Shown: positions 53,217 to 63,056, counted from the stretch's first letter. The stretch: DNA of 64,000 nt from Paenibacillus sp. A3 (GCF_001399685.1 NZ_JTHN01000096.1:1-64000); one strand, 5' to 3'. A program made the numbers and translations. The notes: generated by a model from the sequence alone, not told the origin.

Positions 53217-54723
53217 AGTGTTTTTGGTGGATGACGAACCTTTCATTATTGAAGGGTTGTACGATATTATCGACTGGGCCGCGTTGGGGCTCGAAATCGT
53301 CGGTCACGCGGGGAACGGGCAGAAGGCGCTGGACGCCTTGAAGCGCACGCCCGCCGACATTCTGATAACGGATATCTCGATGCCGGTCATGACGGGGCTG
53401 GAGCTTGTCCGCGCCGTCCGGGAATGGAATCCGGGTCTGAAGGTTATCATCTTGAGCGGCTTCAACGAGTTCGATTATTTGAAGGAAGGCATGCGCCTTG
53501 GGATCGAAAATTATTTGCTCAAGCCGATCGACGTGCAGGAGCTTCGTTCCACGCTGACCACGACGACGGACAAGCTGAACGCCGCGCAGGCCGAGCGCGT
53601 CTTGGGCGAACAGGACATGCGCATTCTGAAGGAGCACATTATGCACCGGTGGCTGACCGGCCAGATCGCGCCGAACGAATTCGACGAGCGCGCCGAGCTG
53701 CTGCAATTGCAGCTGAACCGTCCCTTTGTGCTTGTGGCGCTCGTCCGTTTTCCAGAGGGTGACGCGGGAGACGCCGACCTCGCCACGGAACAGAGGCGGC
53801 CGGGCTTGTCGGTCATCCCGTTTCACAATATGGACGGCGAACTGGTCGTCGTCTTTACGCTGGACGAGCCGGCGGAGGGCAAGCGCGCTGCGCTGGAGAT
53901 GCTGGCCCGGATGAAGGCGGATTGCGCCGCGGCTTGCCGCATTTCGCTTGGCAGCGTGGAGCGGCTGCCTTACGAGGCGGCGCAAAGCTATGCGCATGCG
54001 AAGAAGGCGCAGGAGTTCTTCCTGCTCTATCCCGACCGTGACATTCTGGATTACGCGGAGGTCGCGGTGTCCGGCGAGACGGCCGGACTCGATTTTCCGC
54101 TGGAGTGGGCGGAATATTCCAAGCTTATTTTAGCCAAAGATAAAGATAGCTTACTCGCCCGCATCGATCAGGATTACGAACGGCTCCTGGCACAGGAGGG
54201 CATGACGCCTGCCCGGCTCCAGCAAATCTCCATCGAGCTGATGATCCGCTTCAAGATGGAGCTGAAAGCGATTAAGCATACGGATTCGTCCGAGCTTTAC
54301 CAGGAAGCCTTCGACCGCGTGCTGCATGCCGGAACGGTGGACCGGATGGCCGACGCCGTGAAGACGGTGGCGGGATTAACCGTCGACTCGTTGATCCAGG
54401 ACGTCCGCAGCCCCGTCATACAGCAGGTGCTGAAGCTGATTCACGATAGCTATGCCGAAGAGCTGTCGCTCAAGACGCTCAGCGGGCAGTTCAATATTCA
54501 TCCGGTGTATCTCGGCCACTTGTTCCATAAGGAAACGGGCGAGAACTTTACGGAATATATCAACAAGTACCGCATCGAGAAGGCGAAGGCCTTATTGAAG
54601 GAGACGCATCTGAAAGTTCAGGAAATCGCCAAAACCGTCGGGTATTGGGAAACCAGTTATTTCTACAAACAATTCAAAAAATATGTCGGGATTTCTCCGA
54701 CGGATTACAAAGGGCTGCTGTGA
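53209..54723 (+). CDS. YesN-type response regulator with AraC DNA-binding domain
   Basis: 504 residues. A receiver at 1-120 (VFLVDDEPFIIEGL, phosphoacceptor D55 in ILITDISMPVMTG, Lys in YLLKPID), a long helical middle region, and a C-terminal AraC double helix-turn-helix (about 405-504, LSLKTLSGQFNIHPVYLGHLF and VQEIAKTVGYWETSYFYKQF). It pairs with the overlapping kinase gene and most likely activates the binding-protein gene that follows. A terminator overlaps its last codons, so the downstream operon has its own promoter. Confidence 0.94.
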   Translation: MYRVFLVDDEPFIIEGLYDIIDWAALGLEIVGHAGNGQKALDALKRTPADILITDISMPVMTGLELVRAVREWNPGLKVIILSGFNEFDYLKEGMRLGIENYLLKPIDVQELRSTLTTTTDKLNAAQAERVLGEQDMRILKEHIMHRWLTGQIAPNEFDERAELLQLQLNRPFVLVALVRFPEGDAGDADLATEQRRPGLSVIPFHNMDGELVVVFTLDEPAEGKRAALEMLARMKADCAAACRISLGSVERLPYEAAQSYAHAKKAQEFFLLYPDRDILDYAEVAVSGETAGLDFPLEWAEYSKLILAKDKDSLLARIDQDYERLLAQEGMTPARLQQISIELMIRFKMELKAIKHTDSSELYQEAFDRVLHAGTVDRMADAVKTVAGLTVDSLIQDVRSPVIQQVLKLIHDSYAEELSLKTLSGQFNIHPVYLGHLFHKETGENFTEYINKYRIEKAKALLKETHLKVQEIAKTVGYWETSYFYKQFKKYVGISPTDYKGLL

Positions 54724-54757
54724 AGGGTGAAATCCAGCAGACCCTTTCTTTATTTTG
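54709..54757 (+). terminator. Terminator at the end of the response regulator gene
   Basis: AAAGGGCTGCTG (54709-54720) pairs with CAGCAG-A-CCCTTT (54735-54747, one bulged A), followed by a T-rich run. The left arm is the last codons of the gene. Confidence 0.88.
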
Positions 54758-54785
54758 TACAGCATACCTTTAGTTTCTTGCCTAT

Positions 54786-54800
54786 TTGTAAATGCTTTCT
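54786..54800 (+). promoter_or_regulatory. Possible CcpA (cre) site in front of the glycan-importer operon
   Basis: TTGTAAATGCTTTCT fits the cre pattern WTGNAANCGNWNNCW except for T in place of C in the central CG. It lies 72-87 bases before the binding-protein gene, a usual place for catabolite repression. Confidence 0.45.
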
Positions 54801-54872
54801 TGAGTTAATGTAAAGGTAGCCATTGAAACGATTCAACGGCTGCTTGAAAGAAAAAGGGAGGTATCTGCGAAC

Positions 54873-56348
54873 ATGAAAATGAAAAAAAGAAGCCTGTTTG
54901 CCGGACTCGCGCTCATGCTGTCTGCTTCGGTCGTCTTGACCGCATGCGGAGGCAGCAAGGACAGCGCGCAGGACGCAGGGGGCGCCGCGGGCAAACCTGT
55001 TGAGCTGATTTGGTATACGATCGGCACGCCTCAAAAGGACGTTGACCGGGTCATGGAAGAGGTCAGCAAATATACGAAAGAAAAAATCGGAGTTACCGTC
55101 AAAATGAACATGATCGACTTTGGCGATTACTCGCAAAAAATGCAGGTCATGACTGCTTCCGGTACGCCGATGGACATTATGTTCACGTCTTCCTGGGCGT
55201 TCGATTACGTTCAGAACGCAAGAAAAGGCGCGTTCATGAAGATCGACGATCTGCTTGAGAAACAAGGCAAAGGCATCAAGGACATGCTTGATCCCGCCTT
55301 CTTAAGCGGTTCCAAAGTCGACGGCCACAACTACGGCATTCCGGCCAACAAAGAGCTGCCGGCGCAAGAGGTATGGCGCTTCAACAAGCAGCTGCTCGAC
55401 AAGTACAACCTCGACATCAAGAACGTCAACTCGCTGGAAAGCCTGGAGCCGCTCTTGAAAACGATTAAAGAAAAAGATCCGGGCGTTATTCCGTTCTCCG
55501 TCGACAAAAACTACGGCGTATTCGTACCGTACGATTACGTGATCGAGAAAATGCCGATGGCGGTCAGAGTTGACAACCAAGACTACAAGGTCGTCAACAT
55601 CCTGGACACGCCGGAAATGAAGCAAACGCTCCAAACGATGCACAAATATTACAAAGCCGGCTACATTCCTACGGAAGCGGCAACGATGGTTTCCTCGACG
55701 GACGTGCAAAAAACCGGCAAATGGTTTGCAGACAAAGCAACGACGCAGCCATTCGCGGACAACCTGTGGTCGGCCAGCTACGGATATCCGGTCGTTTCCA
55801 CGCCAGCCAGCCCGGCTTACATTTACAACTGGTCCGTTATGGGCTCGATGCAAGCGATTTCGGCGAACTCCAAAAATCCGGAGAAGGCGATGGAGTTCCT
55901 GAACCTGCTGAACACCGATCCGGTGCTGCGCAACATGGTCGACTCCGGGATCGAAAACGTGCACTACAAAAAAGTCAGCGACAACGTGATGGAGAACCTG
56001 CCGGAATCGAAAAACTACGATATGCCGACGTTCTCGCTGGGTAACCTGATGATCACGTACCTGAACCCGACCGATCCGAAGGACAAATGGGAAGGCTTCA
56101 AGAAATTCAACGATACCGGTAAGCCTGCTGCGCTGCTCGGGTTCAACTTCGATCCGTCCAAAGTGACGAGCGAAATCGCAGCGGTTCAGAACGTCAAAGA
56201 AGAATTCTGGGCGCCGCTGATGACCGGTACGGTCGATCCGGATCAAATTATTCCGCAGGCCAACCAAAAGCTTAAAGCTGCCGGCCTCGACAAAATTATG
56301 GAAGAAGCACAGCGTCAAATCGATGCATGGAAAGCAACCAAAAAGTAA
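54873..56348 (+). CDS. Lipoprotein oligosaccharide-binding protein
   Basis: 491 residues. A lipoprotein signal ends at VVLTACGGSKD (lipidated C25). The mature part is a large family 1 extracellular binding protein (KPVELIWYTIGTPQKDVDRVMEEVSKYT; PMDIMFTSSWAFDYVQNARKGAF) of the LplA type with a C-terminal DUF3502-like region (EFWAPLMTGTVDPDQIIPQAN). AAGGGAGG precedes the ATG. Together with the two permeases it forms a type I importer; the ATPase is absent, as usual for these operons, where a shared MsmX-type ATPase serves. The glycosidase genes downstream point to mannose-containing glycans as cargo. Confidence 0.93.
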   Translation: MKMKKRSLFAGLALMLSASVVLTACGGSKDSAQDAGGAAGKPVELIWYTIGTPQKDVDRVMEEVSKYTKEKIGVTVKMNMIDFGDYSQKMQVMTASGTPMDIMFTSSWAFDYVQNARKGAFMKIDDLLEKQGKGIKDMLDPAFLSGSKVDGHNYGIPANKELPAQEVWRFNKQLLDKYNLDIKNVNSLESLEPLLKTIKEKDPGVIPFSVDKNYGVFVPYDYVIEKMPMAVRVDNQDYKVVNILDTPEMKQTLQTMHKYYKAGYIPTEAATMVSSTDVQKTGKWFADKATTQPFADNLWSASYGYPVVSTPASPAYIYNWSVMGSMQAISANSKNPEKAMEFLNLLNTDPVLRNMVDSGIENVHYKKVSDNVMENLPESKNYDMPTFSLGNLMITYLNPTDPKDKWEGFKKFNDTGKPAALLGFNFDPSKVTSEIAAVQNVKEEFWAPLMTGTVDPDQIIPQANQKLKAAGLDKIMEEAQRQIDAWKATKK

Positions 56349-56417
56349 TCAAGCTTCTAAAGGCAACAGAGCTTCTTGACGGAAGCTTTCTCGGGTGAAC
56401 GATAAGAACGGGACACA

Positions 56418-56440
56418 GGGCGAATGGCATTCATTCGCCC
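56418..56440 (+). terminator. Hairpin between binding-protein and permease genes
   Basis: GGGCGAATG pairs perfectly with CATTCGCCC around a 5-base loop, followed by CGTCTCTTTG. Such hairpins often stabilise the abundant binding-protein message and let only part of transcription through. Confidence 0.7.
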
Positions 56441-56464
56441 CGTCTCTTTGAACGCGAGGGTGTG

Positions 56465-57400
56465 ATGAATGTGAAGGGTGTGCTCAAGGATATTAGCCGG
56501 AACAAAGCCATGCTCATCATGGTGCTTCCCGCCACGATCTGGTTTCTTTTCTTCTCTTACCTGCCGATGGCCGGGACGGTTATCGCTTTCAAGGAATACC
56601 GGTACCACCGTGACGGGTTTCTGGCCAGCATTGTGAACAGCAAGTGGGTCGGGCTCAAAAACTTCGAATTTCTGTTCAGCACGAAGGACGCTTTTCTCAT
56701 TACACGGAACACACTGCTGTATAATACCGTGTTCATCGTAATCGGCCTCGTCTTGGCCGTCGGGCTGGCTATTATTTTGGCGGAGATCGCCAATAAGAAG
56801 CTGGCCAAGCTGTATCAGACAGGGATGTTCCTGCCTTACTTCTTGTCTTGGGTTATCGTCGGGTATTTCGTATTCAGCTTCCTCAGCTTCGACAAAGGCA
56901 TGGTCAACCAAATCGCCAAAGCGTTCGGGCTCACCGCCACGCAGTGGTATAACGATCCGACGTATTGGCCGCTTATTCTGACGCTCGTCTTTCTGTGGAA
57001 ATCGATCGGCTACAACAGCGTCGTGTATTTGGCAGCTATTATGGGGATCGACAAATCGCTGTACGAGGCGGCGATGATCGACGGAGCGAACAAATGGCAG
57101 CAAATCCGCCACATTACGGTGCCGATGCTGACGCCTCTTATTACCATTCTGACGCTGCTTGCGATCGGACGTATTTTTTACGCGGATTTCGGGCTGTTCT
57201 ATCAAGTACCTCGCAATTCGGGTACGCTGTTCTCGGTTACCAACGTCATTGATACGTACGTATACCGCGGCTTGAAATTTACCGGAGAAATCGGCATGAC
57301 CAGCGCGGCCGGTCTGTATCAGTCGTTCGTCGGTTTCGTGCTCGTCATTACCTCCAATGCCATTGTTCGCAGATTCAATAAAGACAACGCGTTGTATTAA
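56465..57400 (+). CDS. Oligosaccharide ABC importer permease, LplB-type
   Basis: 311 residues with six membrane segments. The N-terminus (AMLIMVLPATIWFLFFSYLPMAGTVIAFKEY) and the EAA loop (YEAAMIDGANKWQQIRHITVPMLTP, about 205-230) are typical of MalF/LplB permeases. GAGGG precedes the ATG at 56465; a GTG three bases earlier is too close to it. Forms the channel with the next permease. Confidence 0.92.
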   Translation: MNVKGVLKDISRNKAMLIMVLPATIWFLFFSYLPMAGTVIAFKEYRYHRDGFLASIVNSKWVGLKNFEFLFSTKDAFLITRNTLLYNTVFIVIGLVLAVGLAIILAEIANKKLAKLYQTGMFLPYFLSWVIVGYFVFSFLSFDKGMVNQIAKAFGLTATQWYNDPTYWPLILTLVFLWKSIGYNSVVYLAAIMGIDKSLYEAAMIDGANKWQQIRHITVPMLTPLITILTLLAIGRIFYADFGLFYQVPRNSGTLFSVTNVIDTYVYRGLKFTGEIGMTSAAGLYQSFVGFVLVITSNAIVRRFNKDNALY

Positions 57401-57427
57401 TCATTACGGATAAAGGAGGGAGTGGCT

Positions 57428-58348
57428 GTGGCCGCACGAACGATGAAACGAAGCCGGGATTTTCATCATCTGTCTCCGTTTTGGAACGTCATTTTCAACT
57501 TGATTGCCGGAATTTTGGCTTTTCTATGCGTATTTCCTTTCGTGTTTGTTACGATCATTTCGTTTACGGACGAAGGGACGCTGGCGCGCAACGGCTACCG
57601 GATCATTCCGGAAAAATGGAGTCTGGAAGCTTACCGCTACGTGTTTAAAGCCGGGGATCAGCTGCTGCGGTCCTACGGTGTCACCATTGCCGTTACCGTG
57701 ATCGGTACGTTGCTCAGCATGATTATGATTGCGCTGTTCGCCTACGCGATCTCGCGCAAAAGCTTCAAATACCGCAATTTCTTCTCGTTTTTCGCTTTCT
57801 TTACGATGCTGTTCAACGGCGGGCTCGTCCCGACCTATATCGTCGTCACGCAGCTGCTTGGACTGAAGGACTCCATCTGGGGACTCATTCTGCCGCTGGC
57901 CGTGAACGCCTTCTACATCATGATTATGCGGACGTTCTTCTCCACGAGCGTACCGGATGCCATTATCGAATCGGGAAAAATCGACGGTGCGGGCGAATTC
58001 GGGATTTTCTTCCGCCTGGTTCTGCCCTTATCGCTTCCGGGGCTCGCGACGATCGGCTTGTTCAGCACCCTCGGGTACTGGAACGACTGGTTCAATGCGC
58101 TGCTCTATATTGACAAGCCGAGCTTGGTGCCGCTGCAATCCATGCTGATGCGGATCGAGACGAGCATGCAGTTTATTTTGCAAAATACGAGCAATCCGTC
58201 GATGGGCGTAGCCGTGCTGCAATCGCTGCCGCAGGATACGTCGCGGATGGCGATGGTCGTCCTGGCGACGGGGCCGATTGTGTTCGCGTACCCGTTCTTC
58301 CAACGGTATTTTATTCAAGGGTTGACGGTTGGAGCGGTGAAGGAGTAA
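57428..58348 (+). CDS. Oligosaccharide ABC importer permease, LplC-type
   Basis: 306 residues with six membrane segments; the EAA loop is ESGKIDGAGEFGIFFRLVLPLSLPG (about 185-210). PFVFVTIISFTDEGTLARNGYRIIPEKW is typical of the LplC/YtcP branch. GTGs at 57422 and 57428 are both possible; AAAGGAGGG (57412-57420) sits 7 bases from the second, which is chosen. The stop codon is inside the left arm of the palindromic element at 58347. Confidence 0.92.
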   Translation: MAARTMKRSRDFHHLSPFWNVIFNLIAGILAFLCVFPFVFVTIISFTDEGTLARNGYRIIPEKWSLEAYRYVFKAGDQLLRSYGVTIAVTVIGTLLSMIMIALFAYAISRKSFKYRNFFSFFAFFTMLFNGGLVPTYIVVTQLLGLKDSIWGLILPLAVNAFYIMIMRTFFSTSVPDAIIESGKIDGAGEFGIFFRLVLPLSLPGLATIGLFSTLGYWNDWFNALLYIDKPSLVPLQSMLMRIETSMQFILQNTSNPSMGVAVLQSLPQDTSRMAMVVLATGPIVFAYPFFQRYFIQGLTVGAVKE

Positions 58349-58558
58349 GGAAGTTTTTTAAATCGGGTATGGGGCGGCGGTGGGTGGCGGGGTATCCACT
58401 TCCGGCCGCTGTGGTCCTCGGGAAATTTGGATTGGAAGCCGCTGGATAGCGGAGATTTCCCGAGGACCAAGGCGGACGCTATCGCTCCTCCAGTGGATAC
58501 CCCGCCACCGTGCTACTCTTGCACGTACCCGAAAACCCAAAAACCCAAAAACTTCCTT
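58347..58558. repeat. Long palindromic intergenic element, copy 2
   Basis: The core (58384-58508) has perfect 17-bp outer arms (GTGGCGGGGTATCCACT at 58384-58400, complement at 58492-58508), a perfect 14-bp inner stem (GGTCCTCGGGAAAT 58413-58426 with 58455-58468) and a CCGCT..AGCGG tip. Outside the core, CGGGTA pairs with TACCCG and AAGGAAGTTTTT (58347-58358) with AAAAACTTCCTT (58547-58558). The core is homologous to that at 13298-13418 with paired changes. The outer arms differ in sequence from copy 1 but are again self-complementary. It lies inside the glycan operon, between permease and GH125. Confidence 0.85.
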
Positions 58559-58602
58559 CCTCCTTCGGTGAGTAGTAGAAAAAATGGAGGTTGACGGACG
58601 AG

Positions 58603-59922
58603 ATGGAACAATTCAGATTACCTAAAATTCCAATTCCTGCGATGGAGCTGCCGCGGGCGGTGCAGGACGTGCTGGCGGAAGCGGAGGTCAAGCTGGCTCA
58701 TCGTCCCAAGCTGCTGCAATTGTTTAAAAATTGCTTCCCGAACACGCTGGCGACGACGACGAAACGGATGGAAGACGGAACGACGTTCATTATTACCGGC
58801 GATATTCCAGCGATGTGGCTGCGCGATTCCGTTGAGCAAGTGATTCATTACGTGCCGCTGGCGAAGAACGACCCGGATCTGCAGCAATTGATCGCCGGAC
58901 TGATTAAACGGCACATTCAATATATCCATATCGATCCGTATGCCAATGCCTTCAACGAATCGGCGAACGACTGGCACTGGAATACAACGGACGAGACCGA
59001 AATGTCCCCGTGGGTGTGGGAGCGCAAATTCGAGCTCGATTCGATCTGCTTCTCGATGCGCTTAGCTTATAAGTACTGGAAGGAAACGGAGCGGACGGAC
59101 ATTTTCGATATGAACTTCAAGTCCGCGATGCGCAAAACGGTCGATCTGTGGAAAACGGAGCAGCGCCACTTCGAGCTGTCGCCGTACCGCTTCACGCGCA
59201 ATAACGACGTGCCGACGGATTCGCTGCGCAACAACGGGCTGGGCATGCCGGTGAACTACACGGGGATGATCTGGTCGGGCTTCCGTCCGAGCGACGACGC
59301 CTGCGATTTCCATTACAACATTCCGTCGAACATGTTCGCGGTCGTGACGCTGCGGCAGATGCGCGAGATGGCCGAATGGGTGTTCCGCGATCTGGCGTTC
59401 GTCGACGAGTTGAAGAAGCTGGAAGCGGATGTCGATCACGGCATTCAGCTGTACGGCATTTACCGCCATCCGGAGTTCGGCCCGATTTATGCTTACGAAA
59501 CGGACGGCTTCGGCAACTACTGCCTGATGGACGACGCCGGCACGCCGGGACTCATGTCGATTCCGTATATCGGCTATACGACGCCGGACGACCCGATTTA
59601 TCAAAATACGAGACGGTTTGCCCTAAGCAAGCAAAATCCGTTCTATTACGAGGGCAAAGTAGCAAAAGGCATCGGCAGCCCGCATACGCCGCCGGATTAT
59701 ATTTGGCACATGGCGCTGTCGATGCAGGGGCTGACGGCGGTGACGAAAGAGGAGAAGCTGGAAATGCTCGCGATGCTGGAGGCGACGGACGCGGATACCG
59801 GCTTCATGCATGAAGGTTTTCATGCGGACGATCCGACTATCTTCACGCGCAGCTGGTTTGCGTGGTCCAACAGCTTGTTCTCGCTGCTTGTGTACGAAGC
59901 GATGAAGGAAGGGATTGTATGA
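58603..59922 (+). CDS. GH125 exo-alpha-1,6-mannosidase
   Basis: 439 residues, cytosolic. ITGDIPAMWLRDSVEQVIHYVPLA, ANAFNESANDWHWNTTDETEMSPWVWERKFELDS and YGIYRHPEFGPIYAYETDGFG are the characteristic blocks of GH125, metal-independent inverting alpha-mannosidases known from pneumococcus and Clostridium. It would trim alpha-1,6-linked mannose from imported N-glycan pieces. GGAGG lies 12 bases before the ATG at 58603; a TTG at 58591 is an alternative but touches the ribosome site. The stop overlaps the next gene (ATGA). Confidence 0.92.
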   Translation: MEQFRLPKIPIPAMELPRAVQDVLAEAEVKLAHRPKLLQLFKNCFPNTLATTTKRMEDGTTFIITGDIPAMWLRDSVEQVIHYVPLAKNDPDLQQLIAGLIKRHIQYIHIDPYANAFNESANDWHWNTTDETEMSPWVWERKFELDSICFSMRLAYKYWKETERTDIFDMNFKSAMRKTVDLWKTEQRHFELSPYRFTRNNDVPTDSLRNNGLGMPVNYTGMIWSGFRPSDDACDFHYNIPSNMFAVVTLRQMREMAEWVFRDLAFVDELKKLEADVDHGIQLYGIYRHPEFGPIYAYETDGFGNYCLMDDAGTPGLMSIPYIGYTTPDDPIYQNTRRFALSKQNPFYYEGKVAKGIGSPHTPPDYIWHMALSMQGLTAVTKEEKLEMLAMLEATDADTGFMHEGFHADDPTIFTRSWFAWSNSLFSLLVYEAMKEGIV

Positions 59923-62900
59923 CGCGGCCGATCGTCATTTTCTACGATCCGGGCTTTCCGCTCGGCGAAGGGATGCAGGTCGATGCTGGACTGCTGCAGG
60001 GTGTGGGGCAGGTCGTCCCGGCGGACCGCCTGGCGGAGGCGCTGCGCTCCGCCGAGGGCGGCTGCTTCGTCAACCTGCATGCGCCATATTTTCCGAAAGC
60101 CGCTTGGTCGGCGATTCTCGACTTTATCCAGCAGGGCGGCGGGCTCATTAGCGCCGGAGGCGCGCCGTTTAAGCGTCCGGTCCGGGCGGAGAACGGAAGC
60201 TGGCATGCGGAAGCCGAGCAAACCGCTTACCATCAGCAGCTCCATATTCATGAGGCGCTCCGGGTCGATGCGGCTCCGGTAGAGAAGCTGGCCGTCACAA
60301 CTGACATTCCGCTGCTGGCCGGCAAGGAAGCGCTGCTTACGATAGCGGATACGTGGAATCTGGTGCCGCATGTGACGAAGAGCAGCGATTTGCCGCATCA
60401 GATGGGCTCCGCCGGACCGATGGACACGCATATTTATCCGCTGCTGAAAGGCATCTCGGCCGAAGGCCGGGAGGTGGCCGCACCGGTCGTGCTCTGGGAG
60501 CAAACGAAGGGCCCCTTCGCCGGAGGCCGCTGGCTGTTCGTCCATCTGCCGCTGACCGCGGCATTCTGGAACGAGGGCGGAGCCGAAACGCTGAAGGAAT
60601 GGGCCGCGTTTTGCGCCAAAGGCGTGACCGAGCTGTGGATCAAGCCGAACTACGCTTCATACGAGCCGGGCGAGCGGGCGATGCTTACGCTGCAAACGCA
60701 GCGGATCGGGCGCGGGACCGGATCGGACAACGGGGTTTGGAAATTCACGGTTTCCCTGGAGCACGAGGCAGGGCAAGCCTCCTGGAAGCACCGCTTTGAG
60801 GCGAACGTCACGGAGGAGCTGAATATTCACCGCATTTCCGTCCCGCTTGAAATTCAGAGCGGCTTTTACCATATCGTCTGTCAGGCGCAAGCGCCGGACG
60901 GGGAAACGCGCATCCTGCGACAGGGCTTTTGGGGCCTGGACGCCAAGCTGCTGGCCACAGGCACGCCGGTCAGCTGCGGCCGGGACTATTTTGTCAAGGA
61001 CGGACGTCCGTTACCGGTCGTCGGGATGACTTACATGACATCGGACGTGGCGCGCAAGTTTTTGTTCCTGCCGAATGCGGCCGTATGGGACCGCGATATG
61101 GCACAGATGAGGAAGGCCGGGATCAACTGGATTCGGACCGGTATCTGGACGGCGTACCGCAACATCATGCAGGTCGACGGGCACGCTTCCGAAGAGGTGC
61201 TGCGCTCGATCGACGCCTTCCTGCTTACGGCGAAGAAGCATGATTTGCAGGTCACCTTCACGTTCTTTTCGTTTACACCGGAGCCTTGGGAAGGCCTCAA
61301 CCCTTACCTTGACCCGCGCAGCGTGGAAGCGCAGAAACGGTTCGTGCGCTCGATCGTCTCGCGGCATCAGGACACAAAGCATGTCGACTGGGATCTGATC
61401 AACGAGCCGTCGATGTTCGACCCGCCGCAGATTTTCTCCGACGGCCCGCGGTCGTGCCGCGATCCGTTCGAGCTGGCGGCTTACCGCGAATGGCTGAAGC
61501 AGCGGCACGGCTCGATCGGCCGGCTGCAGGAGCGCTGGAACATGTCGCCGGAGCAGCTGCCGGACTTTGAAGCGGCCGTACCGCCAGAGCCGGAAGAGAT
61601 CAACTTCAACGTGCAGGATATGCACCAAGGGAAAAAAGGCACCCGCTGGCTCGACTACGCGCTGTTCTCGATGGAGATGCACAACCGGTGGGCGAAGCAG
61701 CTCTACGACGCGATCAAGGACGTCTGCCCCGACCATATGGTCGTCGTCGGGCAGGACGAAGCCTTGGGCGCGCAGCGGCCGTCGCCGTTCTTCTACGCGG
61801 AGGCGTCGGATTACACGACCGTCCACTCGTGGTGGCTGAACGATCATCTTGTATGGGACGGCATCTTCGCGAAGACGCCGGATAAGCCGAATCTCGTGCA
61901 GGAGACCGGCATCATGTACGTGGAGACGCCGGACGGACGGGCGAAGCGCTCGGAGACGGAGCTGCGCAGCATCCTGGAGCGCAAATACGCTTATGCTTTC
62001 TCGACGGGCGGCGCGGGTGCGGTTCATTGGATTTGGAACACCAATTTCTATATGGACAATGCCAACGAATCGCACATCGGGGCGCTGCGGGCGGACGGAA
62101 CGGAGAAGCCGGAGGCGGACGTTTCCTACGAATTCGGCCGCTTTATGGAAGAGATCCGGGATTTGTTCCAAGGCCGCAAGCTGGAGGAAGTCGCCGTCGT
62201 CTTCCCGTATTCCAACGACTTTTCCAACCGGAAATTGGCGTTCGATGCGACGACCCGTCTGACGCGGATGCTGTCCTACGAGCTGAAAGTTCCTTTCCGC
62301 GGAGTCGGGGAATACCATCTGGATTCACTCGCCGAAGTGCCGGCGAAGCTGATCATCCTGCCGAGCGCACATAATATAGATAGCGAAGCGTTTGCGAAAT
62401 TGATCGCCATTGTACGGGCTACCGGGGCGACGCTGCTCGTCACCGGTCCTCTCGGGCTGGATGCCTACTGGCAGCCGGAAGAGCGTCTTAAGGATGCGGT
62501 CGGCTCTTACCGTCCGGCCAACGTGCGGCGCGAAGAAATGCTGGAGCTCGACGGCCGCCTGCTGCCCGTTTCCTTCGGACAGCGGCGGATCGCCGAGGTG
62601 GCGAAGGAAGTCCGGACGGACGAGGCGGCAGAGGCGAAAGCCGACAAGTTGATCGACGTTCCGCTCGGTTCGGGGCGGCTCCTTTGGTGCCCGCTGCCGG
62701 TCGAATTGAACGAGCGCGCCGAGCCGCTCGCGATGCTGTACCAGCACGCGCTGACGGTAGCGGGCTTTCGAGCGGAGCTGGAATGGCTTCGCGGCGGCGG
62801 ATTCCCGGGCGTGTACGGACGAAAGCTCGCTTTCCAAGACGGCGCACTGTTCGTCTTCGTGTCCGAATTCGCCATCGATACCGATGTGGAAGTGAAGGAC

Positions 62901-63032
62901 CCGGCTACGGGACGCCGGTATTCGTTTGTACTGGAGAAAGAGCGTTCGGTGCTGTTCGCGGTCGACCGGGAAGGCCGCTTGAAGTCCGTGTACCGGCCGA
63001 AGGAAGTTCATATCCAAGTGACCGGAGAGTAG
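59919..63032 (+). CDS. Large cytosolic clan GH-A glycoside hydrolase in the mannosidase operon
   Basis: 1037 residues. The first 330 residues form a beta-rich and Rossmann-like accessory region. A (beta/alpha)8 barrel from about 350 to 700 has both retaining carboxylates: the acid/base E496 in WDLINEPSMFDPP and the nucleophile E662 in NLVQETGIMY. A glutamine-amidotransferase-like trimerisation domain as in GH42 (KLIILPSAHNID; TLLVTGPLGLD) and a C-terminal beta domain follow. The build resembles GH42 and related beta-galactosidase or beta-mannosidase families; the exact family is uncertain. Lying between GH125 and GH38, a beta-mannosidase cutting Man-beta-GlcNAc is an attractive guess. The start overlaps the GH125 stop by four bases. 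Confidence 0.82.
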   Translation: MTRPIVIFYDPGFPLGEGMQVDAGLLQGVGQVVPADRLAEALRSAEGGCFVNLHAPYFPKAAWSAILDFIQQGGGLISAGGAPFKRPVRAENGSWHAEAEQTAYHQQLHIHEALRVDAAPVEKLAVTTDIPLLAGKEALLTIADTWNLVPHVTKSSDLPHQMGSAGPMDTHIYPLLKGISAEGREVAAPVVLWEQTKGPFAGGRWLFVHLPLTAAFWNEGGAETLKEWAAFCAKGVTELWIKPNYASYEPGERAMLTLQTQRIGRGTGSDNGVWKFTVSLEHEAGQASWKHRFEANVTEELNIHRISVPLEIQSGFYHIVCQAQAPDGETRILRQGFWGLDAKLLATGTPVSCGRDYFVKDGRPLPVVGMTYMTSDVARKFLFLPNAAVWDRDMAQMRKAGINWIRTGIWTAYRNIMQVDGHASEEVLRSIDAFLLTAKKHDLQVTFTFFSFTPEPWEGLNPYLDPRSVEAQKRFVRSIVSRHQDTKHVDWDLINEPSMFDPPQIFSDGPRSCRDPFELAAYREWLKQRHGSIGRLQERWNMSPEQLPDFEAAVPPEPEEINFNVQDMHQGKKGTRWLDYALFSMEMHNRWAKQLYDAIKDVCPDHMVVVGQDEALGAQRPSPFFYAEASDYTTVHSWWLNDHLVWDGIFAKTPDKPNLVQETGIMYVETPDGRAKRSETELRSILERKYAYAFSTGGAGAVHWIWNTNFYMDNANESHIGALRADGTEKPEADVSYEFGRFMEEIRDLFQGRKLEEVAVVFPYSNDFSNRKLAFDATTRLTRMLSYELKVPFRGVGEYHLDSLAEVPAKLIILPSAHNIDSEAFAKLIAIVRATGATLLVTGPLGLDAYWQPEERLKDAVGSYRPANVRREEMLELDGRLLPVSFGQRRIAEVAKEVRTDEAAEAKADKLIDVPLGSGRLLWCPLPVELNERAEPLAMLYQHALTVAGFRAELEWLRGGGFPGVYGRKLAFQDGALFVFVSEFAIDTDVEVKDPATGRRYSFVLEKERSVLFAVDREGRLKSVYRPKEVHIQVTGE

Positions 63033-63056
63033 TCCGGGGAGGAGGCGTCACAAGCC

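Noticed and set aside
51366-53246. Long antisense frame (626 codons) opposite the YesM-type kinase
   Set aside because: Same cause; low-complexity basic and Leu-rich translation without a ribosome site, fully covered by an obvious gene.
54823-54836. TTGAAACGATTCAA palindrome as a second cre site
   Set aside because: It lacks the base between AA and CG required by the cre pattern; it may be another operator but there is no second copy to support it.
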